NCBI RefSeq assembly: GCF_011007365.1 | Contig: NZ_WFKM01000003.1 | Span: 186,001 to 250,000, forward strand | Length of the DNA: 64,000 nt | From: Sphingobacterium sp. xlx-96 | GTDB taxonomy: Bacteria; Bacteroidota; Bacteroidia; Sphingobacteriales; Sphingobacteriaceae | Direction: 5' to 3' | Shown: positions 45,714 to 53,856 of the stretch, piece after piece | Layout: every line of letters starts with the position of its first letter | Position numbering within the stretch: position 1 is the stretch's first letter | Program-made: the position numbers and the translations under genes | The notes under the pieces: generated by a model | Told to the model about the DNA's origin: nothing | What the model saw: only the letters and a program-made list of their open reading frames with translations | Database searches by the model: none

Positions 45714-46910
45714 CTATCTCCCAAAAATTAATGTCGAACAATTACCTCCAAATCCGAAAGAGTTGGACAAGACATACTCAATTTTCTTATGCAATACATC
45801 CACTTGCGGGATTAGATCAAACTCTTCCATTGCTGTCTCAAAATTAAGATTTGGGAATACAATTCCTTCTCGAATAGCCAAAACACTATACACCGCTTCT
45901 ATTGCCGCCGCCGCCGCCAAGGTATGTCCCGTAAATGATTTGGTAGAACTGAATATAGGCACCTCCAAACCAAAAGCCCGCAAAAGTGCCCTGCCCTCGG
46001 ACAAGTCATTATTGGGTGTAGCCGTTCCATGCACATTGACATAATCGATCTGACTATGGTCTATTCCGCTGATCGTAAAAGCCTTCTGCATAGCTAAAAA
46101 TGCACCTTCACCATTCTCAGACGAAGCCGTCTGATGGAAAGCATCATTCGCATTACCATAGCCAACAACATGCGCTAATACCGTCTTTTCTTCTTTAGCA
46201 ATCAACTCTTCCGATTCCAAAACCAGATAAGCTGCTGCTTCTCCCAGATTCAGTCCTTTACGATGCTGATCAAAAGGTTTACAATAGGTATCTGACAAAA
46301 TCATGAGCGTATTAAAGCCATTCAACGTGAATTTGCTCAAGGCATCAGTACCTCCCACAATAACGCGGTCCAACCGACCACTTTTTATAAGTCTGGCGCC
46401 AAGCATAATCGCATTAGCAGCCGAAGAACAAGCCGTGCTGATGGTCGTAACAGTACCTCTAAGCCCCAGATCATCAGCAATATGCTGCGTAGACACACCA
46501 GCATCGTGACTACGTATATAATGCTGTAATTCTACGTCCTTCATATAGGCATAGAAATATTTTTCGGTAACATCCATTCCACCAACACTGGTAGAAGATA
46601 TCAATCCAGTCCGGATAGACGTGTCATACAGATCCAGCCCCGCCTGTTGCACTGCTTGACGGGCAGCCAGAATCCCTAACATCCCCGTTCGGGTCACACT
46701 ATGTCCTTTTATAAGACCGATACGTTCTTCTAAATCGCTATTGGAAAGCTTAATTTCACCGACCAAGACATTATCCCGATGCCTCGTATCGAAATTATCA
46801 ATGCGGCTAATTCCACACCGTGATTGAGACAATGCCATTAGGTTCTCTTCCACAGAAAGACCTATGGCCGAAACAACCCCCATTCCGGTAATACCTACAC
46901 CGCTGGACAT
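45714..46910 (-). CDS. Beta-ketoacyl-ACP synthase (active type)
   Basis: 398 residues. The full catalytic set is present: Cys in TISTACSSAANAIML, His in YVNVHGTATPNND, and His in SSTKSFTGHTLAAAAAIE. It should condense malonyl-ACP with an acyl- or aryl-ACP in polyene elongation. It lies 3 bp after the ACP gene upstream. With the half-size CLF-like protein and the second ketosynthase it forms a block resembling the aryl polyene condensing complex. Confidence 0.92.
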   Translation of the reverse strand: MSSGVGITGMGVVSAIGLSVEENLMALSQSRCGISRIDNFDTRHRDNVLVGEIKLSNSDLEERIGLIKGHSVTRTGMLGILAARQAVQQAGLDLYDTSIRTGLISSTSVGGMDVTEKYFYAYMKDVELQHYIRSHDAGVSTQHIADDLGLRGTVTTISTACSSAANAIMLGARLIKSGRLDRVIVGGTDALSKFTLNGFNTLMILSDTYCKPFDQHRKGLNLGEAAAYLVLESEELIAKEEKTVLAHVVGYGNANDAFHQTASSENGEGAFLAMQKAFTISGIDHSQIDYVNVHGTATPNNDLSEGRALLRAFGLEVPIFSSTKSFTGHTLAAAAAIEAVYSVLAIREGIVFPNLNFETAMEEFDLIPQVDVLHKKIEYVLSNSFGFGGNCSTLIFGR

Positions 46911-46913
46911 CAG

Positions 46914-47171
46914 CTATTTAGTTCTATTTTTCGAAATAAAATCAGCCATTGTATTGATCGACTCAAATATAGCCTTACCCTGCTTAGGATCACTCAACTT
47001 GATTCCGTAACCTTTATCCAACAGAACGATAAGCTCTAAAGCATCGATAGAATCTAATCCCAGACCATCTCCAAACAAGGAGTCATTATCATTGATATCA
47101 GATACGGCAATATCTTCTAAATTTAAAACCTCAATGATCTTACCTTTTAGCTCTTCTTTTAATTCTTCCAT
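46914..47171 (-). CDS. Acyl carrier protein (pigment cluster)
   Basis: 85 residues. The phosphopantetheine attachment serine is in LFGDGLGLDSIDALELIVLL. It is acidic and helical as expected. It is distinct from the primary AcpP: it has a GLGLDSI rather than GADSL context and lies between condensing-enzyme genes with 1-3 bp spacing. Confidence 0.9.
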   Translation of the reverse strand: MEELKEELKGKIIEVLNLEDIAVSDINDNDSLFGDGLGLDSIDALELIVLLDKGYGIKLSDPKQGKAIFESINTMADFISKNRTK

Positions 47172-47172
47172 T

Positions 47173-47778
47173 TTATATTAAAAATAATTGATCAATTTGT
47201 TCTATCGTATGCGGTATTATCCCAGTGCGTTCGACTGTATACATGACCGCCTTATACTCTTCTTCAAATAACTCCACCCAACCACATAACACACGTGATG
47301 CCTTTCCGGACAGCAATAGATACGCTGCATAAGCATGCAAACTCTTCACATCATAGCAATCAGATACAAAAAAAGCATTCTCTGCCAGCAAATGATGTCG
47401 GATACACAGCTCTCCTACACAAATATTTGCCAATGTATATACAAATATCGCAGGGCTAGGATAATAATTCGATTCCTCCTGAATCGTTGCCCAATGTCGC
47501 ATATCCGTGTCCAGACTACCGGATCGATTTGCCAAGATAACCGCAGTATCCTGTACACTAGCCCTACCACGCAACAAGTACTCACCCGCTGTGATTGCCA
47601 ACTTACTCAGATTGTCCATCTTATAAAACTTAGGATAATCGACCTGAATATTTTTCACAGCATCTTTTACAAACGTAGCAAATGAACTAGCTTCACTCGA
47701 ATACACAACCTCTCCATTGACCGCCACCTGTCGATCAAACACGGTTGTATACGCTGATATGTAAAATGTTTCTGCCAC
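47173..47778 (-). CDS. Half-size ketosynthase-like protein (ApeC/CLF-like)
   Basis: 201 residues. It starts with GTG at 47778, in a TAGTG overlap with the ketosynthase stop. It resembles the N-terminal half of ketosynthases; the expected nucleophile region reads YTLANICVGELCIRHHL and lacks a clear A-C-S motif. Aryl polyene systems use a short chain-length factor (ApeC) that pairs with a ketosynthase (ApeO). The position directly downstream of an active ketosynthase supports that role. Family assignment is approximate. Confidence 0.75.
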   Translation of the reverse strand: MAETFYISAYTTVFDRQVAVNGEVVYSSEASSFATFVKDAVKNIQVDYPKFYKMDNLSKLAITAGEYLLRGRASVQDTAVILANRSGSLDTDMRHWATIQEESNYYPSPAIFVYTLANICVGELCIRHHLLAENAFFVSDCYDVKSLHAYAAYLLLSGKASRVLCGWVELFEEEYKAVMYTVERTGIIPHTIEQIDQLFLI

Positions 47779-48875
47779 TACACCTTTTTTATAATCATAG
47801 CCGTGTTACTACCCCCAAAACCAGATGCCGTCTTCAGGCAACAATTTAAAGCCGTTGAAGAAGAATCTTGAATAATATTCAGGTATTTAGAAGTCCCCAA
47901 CCGCGTAAAACCCTTTGTCGCAACTAACCTGTTTTCGTACAGGGACTTGGTAGATATTGCCAACTCCAACAAACCAGAAGCCCCCAAAGTGTGACCATAG
48001 TAGCCTTTTAAACTATGCGTAGGCACACCTGATAAACCCAAACGATTAAATGCCAAAGCTTCCATCTCATCGTTGTACAGTGTTGCTGTACCGTGTGCCG
48101 AGATAAAATCAATACTATCATTTGTAATACCGGCCTCCTTAAAAGCAGCTTCTACACTCCTTACCAGCCCCTCCCCTGTACGTGATGGTCCAGATATATG
48201 ATTAGCATCATTGATAGCTCCTTCGCCCAGGATCTGTACCAGACTTCCTGCCTGATGACTAGTTACCCAAGCCGCAGCAACAGCTTCTCCCAAAGTCACA
48301 CCATCACGTTCCGCATCAAACGGATGGCATGGTCCACTACTCATTGCCTGAAAAGACTGAAATCCAGACAGTACAAACTCACTGACCTGATCAGCAGCTA
48401 ATACCAATATCTCATCGTATTGCCCCATCTGTATCAATCGTTTGGCAACTGATACCGCCAACAATCCCGAAACACAGGCATGAGAAACAACTATAGGTTT
48501 GGCGATAAAACCAAATCTATGGGCCAATATCTCACCCATTCGCCCCAATTCAACCTCCTGAATAGATGTAGACCCTAGTTTATCAATATTCCCTTTCGTT
48601 GTCGAAAGCACAAAACCAGTCCGTGCTGTAATTATTTTATCCCTTAGCAACGGTGATATAGCCTGTAGGGACAGATTTTCCAGAAAAGATAAAGACAGAT
48701 CTTCCATTAATGACAGTGGATCAACAAAGCAAGCTACAGGCACACTTTTAAGCATTCCTATATCTACCGTGCGGATGGCACTTTCTCCCTCCATTAAGGC
48801 AGACCAATTGCTTTCCAGATCCATTCCTAATGGACTTACACAATTTACTGTCGATATGTACACCGGTTTAAACAC
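47778..48875 (-). CDS. Beta-ketoacyl-ACP synthase (active type)
   Basis: 365 residues from GTG 48875, which overlaps the thioesterase stop as TAGTG; an upstream TTG at 48902 is possible. The start FKPVYISTVNCVSPLG is family-like. Catalytic residues are Cys in VSHACVSGLLAVS, His in SAHGTATLYND, and His in LKGYYGHTLGASGLLE. It is probably the partner of the short CLF-like protein encoded next. Confidence 0.88.
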   Translation of the reverse strand: MFKPVYISTVNCVSPLGMDLESNWSALMEGESAIRTVDIGMLKSVPVACFVDPLSLMEDLSLSFLENLSLQAISPLLRDKIITARTGFVLSTTKGNIDKLGSTSIQEVELGRMGEILAHRFGFIAKPIVVSHACVSGLLAVSVAKRLIQMGQYDEILVLAADQVSEFVLSGFQSFQAMSSGPCHPFDAERDGVTLGEAVAAAWVTSHQAGSLVQILGEGAINDANHISGPSRTGEGLVRSVEAAFKEAGITNDSIDFISAHGTATLYNDEMEALAFNRLGLSGVPTHSLKGYYGHTLGASGLLELAISTKSLYENRLVATKGFTRLGTSKYLNIIQDSSSTALNCCLKTASGFGGSNTAMIIKKV

Positions 48876-49321
48876 TATACTAATCCTACTTTCTTCTTCC
48901 AATTCAGAATAAAATCAGGCGTATTCAACGTCAATATACCTTCATTATCCAAAAAGACCTGTGTAGTTTCACCTAGACAAACCAAAGCCCCCTGTGGGTT
49001 AAAAATCCGATACTTAAATATCATTTTTGCTGCCGGCGTATCAATAAAGGAAGTTTCTATCCTAAACTTATCCCCGTATCGTAATGGAAGCTTGTGTTCA
49101 CAAATAGTTTTAACGATAGGCGTTGTATACTCAGCAGCCTGTACCGCAAGGTAATCTATGCCATATTCTCTCCCGAAAGCTTCGCGCCCGTCCTCAAAAA
49201 AAGTAATATAATGTCCATGCCATACAATCCCCAACGAATCCACTTCGTTAAATCGAACTTCAGCCCATTTGGATATTGTCAAATGACTCGCCTCGTTATA
49301 TAGTTCTTTTCTTCTTATCAT
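48875..49321 (-). CDS. Acyl-CoA/acyl-ACP thioesterase, YbgC/4HBT type
   Basis: 148 residues from ATG 49321. The hotdog thioesterase motif is EVDSLGIVWHGHYITFFEDG, with the catalytic Asp (VDSLG) near residue 30. It could release a product or edit stalled carrier proteins. It overlaps the ABC permease gene by 26 bp and runs into the ketosynthase start. Confidence 0.86.
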   Translation of the reverse strand: MIRRKELYNEASHLTISKWAEVRFNEVDSLGIVWHGHYITFFEDGREAFGREYGIDYLAVQAAEYTTPIVKTICEHKLPLRYGDKFRIETSFIDTPAAKMIFKYRIFNPQGALVCLGETTQVFLDNEGILTLNTPDFILNWKKKVGLV

Positions 49322-50582
49322 ATAGGACAGCAATCAGCAAGGTAAGTATAAAAAACAAAAGTAATAAAATTAGTTGAGGCAGAATAGCCGTCCAACTCCC
49401 CTGTCGGAGCAGAATATCATAAAAACCGTTCAGCGCCCAGTTCATAGGAGAAAGCCTCGAAATAGTCTGCATAATAGCAGGCATGACAAAGACAGGCACC
49501 CATACACCACCTATCGCGGCCAAAATAACAACAAATGTAGCTCCAAACGGAGCAGACTGCTCCTGTGTAGTAGCTATTGTCCCCAATAAGATACCGAAAC
49601 CTATGGCTGCAAGCCCTGCAAAAAGTGCCATGGTAGACAACTGTATAAAATTAGAGCCCACCTCAAAGGAAGGTAAATCTAACAGAGGAAATACATATAC
49701 CCCAACAACAAGCATCAGGTAAAATTGAATCAGACTAACCAATAAATACGTAAAAGTCTTACCCAAAAGAAACAACGTATAAGGTACCGGGTTCGTTATA
49801 AGACGAACCATAGTACCCTGTGACTTTTCTTTCACTATATTGATAGAGAGAGGCACTACAATAAAGAAAATAGCAAATAAAGACCAAGCCGGTACATTAT
49901 GCTGTACAGCACTAGGTTTTATAGAAATCCCTCCTTCCGTAGGACCAATTTCACGGTATTGAAGAATCTGATCCTCATCAAATACAGCTTCTTCACTGAC
50001 ACCCAGTTCTTCCTGAAATACTTTATAAACCTTGTCTTTTTCAATCGTAGCAATCAATTTATCGATAGAACTTTTTATCGCTGTTTTAAAAGATTCCTGT
50101 GTAGCAGGATCAAAATACAAATTAACATCCTTCTTTTGGATCACCACTGCAGCAGCATGCACCGTATCCGAATCGGAATACGAGAACTCTGCCATTACCA
50201 TGTCCACATTCTGTTTAATATGTAGATTCAAATCTTCACTCAGCTTTGGCGGAAGCACAATAGCCAATTGATAATCTCCTCTAAAGACAGCTTCCTTTGC
50301 GGATGCCTCGGACATTGTCTGATCGCCGATTTCCTCTACAATAATAAAATTTCCTGTACTACCTAGTTCTTTTCTAACCGTTTCGGCAATCTCTCCTCCA
50401 TCATTGTCTACCAGTAGCACCGGGATCCTAGTTCCGGTAATAGAATCGAAGGACCCTTTTTGTACCATAGTAATGGTGATCAACAGAACCATAGGCATCA
50501 CAAAAAGAATAATAAGTCCACCAATATCTCTAAACTGGAGGATTAATTCCTTGCGAATAGCCATCGACAACTTATATAACAT
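49296..50582 (-). CDS. ABC-2 type exporter permease
   Basis: 428 residues. One N-terminal membrane helix (about 22-42) precedes a periplasmic domain (about 45-225) and then five hydrophobic segments (about 235-425), the last being LILLLLFFILTLLIAVLY. This is the ABC2_membrane_3 arrangement seen in exporters of lipids, polyketides and drugs. It overlaps its ATPase gene by 11 bp. In this cluster it is a second export route beside the MMPL protein. Confidence 0.9.
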   Translation of the reverse strand: MLYKLSMAIRKELILQFRDIGGLIILFVMPMVLLITITMVQKGSFDSITGTRIPVLLVDNDGGEIAETVRKELGSTGNFIIVEEIGDQTMSEASAKEAVFRGDYQLAIVLPPKLSEDLNLHIKQNVDMVMAEFSYSDSDTVHAAAVVIQKKDVNLYFDPATQESFKTAIKSSIDKLIATIEKDKVYKVFQEELGVSEEAVFDEDQILQYREIGPTEGGISIKPSAVQHNVPAWSLFAIFFIVVPLSINIVKEKSQGTMVRLITNPVPYTLFLLGKTFTYLLVSLIQFYLMLVVGVYVFPLLDLPSFEVGSNFIQLSTMALFAGLAAIGFGILLGTIATTQEQSAPFGATFVVILAAIGGVWVPVFVMPAIMQTISRLSPMNWALNGFYDILLRQGSWTAILPQLILLLLFFILTLLIAVLYDKKKRTI

Positions 50583-51321
50583 CCCTAAGCCCCCTTCCTG
50601 TCAATGCAATAAAAACATCCTCCAAATTTCGTGCTCCCTGAGTCTTATGGATGAGTTCCTGAGGAGCCCCTTGAGCGATGATCTTTCCTCCTTCAATAAT
50701 GGCAATACGATCACACAGTTCCTGTGCTTCAATAAGATGGTGCGAGGTATAGACCAAGGTCATACCAGATTGATTTCGTTCTTTTAAAAACTCAAGGATT
50801 GCATTTTTCGACTGCACGTCCACCCCTACAGTAGGTTCATCCAGAAAAAGCAACTTAGGATCATGTAGAATTCCCGCCAATAGATTGACCCGACGCTTCA
50901 TACCTCCCGAGAAAGCGCCTATTTTTTTATGTGCAAACTTTGAGAGTCCCATTTCAGCTAAACCCACCTCAACCAATTGGTTTAGATTCTTTCCTTTCAG
51001 GCCATACATTGCTCCAAAATAAACCAGGTTTTCCGTAGCCGTCAGTGTAGGGTACAAAGCATACTCTTGCGGCACTACACCAATTAATCGACGGATAGCC
51101 ATTGCCGACTCTCTATAAGAAAGGCCAGCAATCGTAAAGTTACCTGATGTAGGCTTGAGCAATCCACATAGCATAGAGATTAATGTCGTCTTACCAGCTC
51201 CATTGGGGCCCAACAGACCAAATACCTCCCCTTTGGAAATCTGAAGACTAAGATTCTCCACCGAGTAATAATCGGCGTCTTTATATTTCTTAGTAAGGCT
51301 ATCTATTCGAATGATCTCCAT
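50572..51321 (-). CDS. ABC exporter ATP-binding protein
   Basis: 249 residues. Walker A is GLLGPNGAGKTTLIS, the Q-loop VVPQEYALYP, the signature FSGGMKRRVNLL, Walker B LLFLDEPTVGVD, and the H-loop Thr-Ser-His-His. It energises the permease encoded next. It starts 5 bp after the BtrH-like gene. Confidence 0.94.
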   Translation of the reverse strand: MEIIRIDSLTKKYKDADYYSVENLSLQISKGEVFGLLGPNGAGKTTLISMLCGLLKPTSGNFTIAGLSYRESAMAIRRLIGVVPQEYALYPTLTATENLVYFGAMYGLKGKNLNQLVEVGLAEMGLSKFAHKKIGAFSGGMKRRVNLLAGILHDPKLLFLDEPTVGVDVQSKNAILEFLKERNQSGMTLVYTSHHLIEAQELCDRIAIIEGGKIIAQGAPQELIHKTQGARNLEDVFIALTGRGLRDVI

Positions 51322-51326
51322 ATTAT

Positions 51327-52328
51327 CTAAACAGCTTTTTTCAGCTTCTTAAAAAACGCTTCTTCAAGATCCGCTAAGTGGAGCAACTCCGCAGACAATG
51401 TATTATACACATCCCCTTGATTACTTCTCTTTTTATACACACGAGACGCATTAACAGCAAAATCACGCCACAAATCACCAATCGCTGTCATTTCTGTAGA
51501 TAAATCGAGTAAGGCAGTATTATTGATCTTATGTCCCGCTTCCTGCAAGAAAGCAGAATAAATATAACGGAAACCGCCACCGCCAGTCCCTATCTCCTCC
51601 TGCATACGTACCATCTGAGCCAAGTAATAATTAGCTTTGGGCACACCTACCTTTTGGGGCCACTTGGCAATAGCTTTCGCTACTGTACGCATTCCCCTTA
51701 CCCCGACTATAGGAACAGGAGCCAACATATCATTACAGGCCTTCCGTATCGATTTACGAATAGCCTTGCCCCAATCAATCTTATGCTCAGCAGGCACATA
51801 GGTTGGATAATATAAATGTCCTTTCGGAGCCAGCACACCTTTTGCAAAACGCACCCGTTCCAACTCCTTTTCCGTCAATCGATGTACGCCTTCCATAGTA
51901 GGATCGCTCACGAGATACTCATCACCTTCCTTACCATAGATAACCAGATTATGCGCATTGAAATGGAACCGATAATCATCCGGAAAATAGGGTAAATGAT
52001 AGACCCCCACCTGCAATCCCGAAGGGATATTCTGTTTCAGATTCGCATCCAGCTGCTGCTGGGCCTTCACCGGACTTGCAAATTTCTTGCGCTCAATTTT
52101 AATCCCCAGACGCTTAGCCATACGGCTAAAGATCCATCCTGGCATAGGACGGTAGCTCAATCCCGGAGCATTACTGACTTTCAAAAAGGGCAGATAAACA
52201 TAAAATATACCCGCACCTAAACCAAAAACCATAGGCTCAGAGAGATTAAGTCCCTTATCCTTCAATAAGTTTGAAGCCACCCCACTTTCACAATGTGCAG
52301 ATTGGTGATGTGTAAAATCTAACTGCAT
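51327..52328 (-). CDS. BtrH-like ACP acyltransferase (BtrH N-terminal domain protein)
   Basis: 333 residues. The N-terminal half resembles BtrH of butirosin synthesis, which moves an acyl group from an ACP to an acceptor. A cysteine-peptidase-like triad can be proposed: Cys13 in HHQSAHCESGVASNLL, His in RFHFNAHNLVIYGK near residue 123, and Asp in EYLVSDPTMEG near 137. The C-terminal half (about 180-333) is helical and unassigned. It overlaps the upstream small gene by one base (TAATG). Inferred role: transfer of the ACP-bound aryl polyene acid onto a hydroxyl acceptor such as the dialkylresorcinol. Confidence 0.8.
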   Translation of the reverse strand: MQLDFTHHQSAHCESGVASNLLKDKGLNLSEPMVFGLGAGIFYVYLPFLKVSNAPGLSYRPMPGWIFSRMAKRLGIKIERKKFASPVKAQQQLDANLKQNIPSGLQVGVYHLPYFPDDYRFHFNAHNLVIYGKEGDEYLVSDPTMEGVHRLTEKELERVRFAKGVLAPKGHLYYPTYVPAEHKIDWGKAIRKSIRKACNDMLAPVPIVGVRGMRTVAKAIAKWPQKVGVPKANYYLAQMVRMQEEIGTGGGGFRYIYSAFLQEAGHKINNTALLDLSTEMTAIGDLWRDFAVNASRVYKKRSNQGDVYNTLSAELLHLADLEEAFFKKLKKAV

Positions 52329-52732
52329 TAATCTCCTTTAAAATTCTTTAACTCTACTATTGTGATATCGAATGCATCAGCATACTTCTGTAACCGATCA
52401 TCACTCAATTTATTAAATACCGTTGGTCGGAAATGACGCTTAATACGCCATTGCCAAAAGCCTGTATATCCCGACAGGACACCTACATCCATTCTCGTCA
52501 ATAACATATAATAATAGACAGGGCTCCGCTTTCCGGCCTTTACATCCGCTTTAGCCTGATCGATTTCAGCCTGTAGAACTTTCATCGTATGATCTTGTAC
52601 GATATTCTTCGCTTCCCATCCTGTACTCAAAGCGGTGGTATATTCACCATCCTCATCTACTGCATAATACATTTCTCGAGAGCCTTTTTGCACAATCCGG
52701 CCACTATCCTGAGGTACTTCTGACTTTTTCAT
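52328..52732 (-). CDS. Hypothetical protein coupled to the BtrH-like gene
   Basis: 134 residues. No signal peptide. Recognisable stretches are SREMYYAVDEDGEYTTALST and YYYMLLTRMDVGVLSGYTGF, with a basic WQWRIKRHFRP segment. No family recognised. The one-base overlap with the BtrH-like gene suggests a functional pair. Its start codon lies inside one of the short direct repeats of the adjacent repeat region. Confidence 0.7.
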   Translation of the reverse strand: MKKSEVPQDSGRIVQKGSREMYYAVDEDGEYTTALSTGWEAKNIVQDHTMKVLQAEIDQAKADVKAGKRSPVYYYMLLTRMDVGVLSGYTGFWQWRIKRHFRPTVFNKLSDDRLQKYADAFDITIVELKNFKGD

Positions 52733-52742
52733 ATGTATATAA

Positions 52743-52876
52743 TTTGATTTTCAGTTGCCATATGGAATATCCAAACTATATTCATTCGTGTTTATGCGGC
52801 CGGTACTACATGGATATTTCATATGTATATAATTATTTCATGAGTTCGAAAGCTCGGTTTGATTTTCAGTTGCCAT
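52743..52876. repeat. Short direct repeats linking hairpin copies C and D
   Basis: The 19-mer TTTGATTTTCAGTTGCCAT occurs at 52743-52761 and 52858-52876. The 18-mer TTTCATATGTATATAATT occurs at 52727-52744 and 52817-52834. These exact repeats show that the region grew by local duplication. Confidence 0.85.
52754..52823. repeat. Dispersed hairpin repeat, copy C
   Basis: Arms ATGGAATATCC (52762-52772) and GGATATTTCAT (52812-52822) enclose a 39-nt loop. The copy begins GTTGCCAT and has ATTCGTGTTTATG in the loop, close to ATTCGTATTTGTG of copy D. Confidence 0.7.
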
Positions 52877-52960
52877 TAACTTGTCCCGAGCTGTCGAGAT
52901 GGAATATCCCAACTATGGTCATTCGTATTTGTGTTGCCATTATTATCTGGATATTTCATG
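52869..52960. repeat. Dispersed hairpin repeat, copy D
   Basis: Begins GTTGCCATTAACTTGTCCCGA, matching copy B (CTAACTTGTCCCGA). Arms are ATGGAATATCC (52889-52899) and GGATATTTCAT (52949-52959), the same as copy C. Together copies C and D fill the 232-bp gap 52733-52964, which has no gene. Confidence 0.75.
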
Positions 52961-52964
52961 GATA

Positions 52965-53426
52965 TTAAGATTTACGTTCTTGTAAAAACAAATTGATATC
53001 AGCCTCTGCAACCTTCATATCGAGAACCTCCGCAATGACCGACATCGTACAAATAGTGTATCCTGCACCTTCAAACTGCGAGACCAGACTTGCCTTTGTA
53101 CGAATACATGCCCCTTGTCGAGGCAGCTGCTCGATACAAACACTTTTAATAGCAGAAATAAACCCAATCACACGCTCATCGACTTCAGGATTATAGTCTT
53201 CCGAATAGTAGTTCTGCCCAACAATAGAGGAGCAGGTTTGAGCCATATGTTCAATCAAACCGACTTCCTGTAACACATTCTCTTCCAGAAACACACAGTC
53301 AGACTCAATCGTATATTCACAAATGACATGACCTTGACTGATCTCCACAATATAATCAACCATCAACATAGGGTCCCTATGTGGCAAAAACTCATGAATT
53401 GGTATTCTGATAGATTCTGTTGCCAT
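52965..53426 (-). CDS. Hotdog dehydratase-like protein (ApeP/ApeI-like), first of a pair
   Basis: 153 residues from ATG 53426 (MATESIRIPIHEFLPHRDPM); the upstream in-frame TTG at 53444 is less likely. Motifs LPHRDPMLMVDYIVE and VGLIEHMAQTCSSIVG are those of 3-hydroxyacyl-ACP dehydratase-like proteins of aryl polyene clusters. It probably dehydrates 3-hydroxyacyl-ACP during polyene growth. It starts 1 bp after the stop of the second hotdog gene, suggesting a heteromeric pair. Confidence 0.85.
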   Translation of the reverse strand: MATESIRIPIHEFLPHRDPMLMVDYIVEISQGHVICEYTIESDCVFLEENVLQEVGLIEHMAQTCSSIVGQNYYSEDYNPEVDERVIGFISAIKSVCIEQLPRQGACIRTKASLVSQFEGAGYTICTMSVIAEVLDMKVAEADINLFLQERKS

Positions 53427-53427
53427 A

Positions 53428-53856
53428 TTAAGACGTTGAAGCAATGACCGTTTTCATCTGTGCAGAGCTTATGCATTCCTCTGCTACGTATGTTTCTATA
53501 TGGACCAAGGTGACTCCCATAAACTCCTGTACAATCTCCACCCGACTAGTCAACACCTCGCCTACTGATGGTAATCTGTATACCTCGGCTTTCTGAATAG
53601 AACCGATATATCCAGTAGGTGCCTGCTCGCCACGGATATAATAACCGTATCCCGTGTGCGCTGCCACCGATTGCGCCATATGCTCCAATAGCCCACTCTC
53701 CTGCATTTGATCTCCAAGTAAAAAAATATTATCCGTCTTTATTTCAAAATCGACAACAACAGTCTCTAACTTATATGCAAGCAACCTACCGATCTGGACC
53801 ATAGGAAACCGCTGTGGAATTAATTTTAAAATATCTTCTCCCTGTATCGGAACCAT
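53428..53856 (-). CDS. Hotdog dehydratase-like protein, second of a pair
   Basis: 142 residues from ATG 53856, overlapping the darB stop by one base (TAATG). It contains LIPQRFPMVQIGRLLAYKLE and the helix motif ESGLLEHMAQSVAAHTGYGY, aligned with VGLIEHMAQT of its neighbour. The acid-His arrangement differs from classic FabZ (no GHFPxxP motif). It probably works with the adjacent hotdog protein. Confidence 0.82.
   Translation of the reverse strand: MVPIQGEDILKLIPQRFPMVQIGRLLAYKLETVVVDFEIKTDNIFLLGDQMQESGLLEHMAQSVAAHTGYGYYIRGEQAPTGYIGSIQKAEVYRLPSVGEVLTSRVEIVQEFMGVTLVHIETYVAEECISSAQMKTVIASTS

Noticed and set aside
52744..52968. 74-codon plus-strand frame in the 232-bp gap
   Set aside because: The frame just reads through hairpin copies C and D; it has internal self-similarity from the repeats and no family features.
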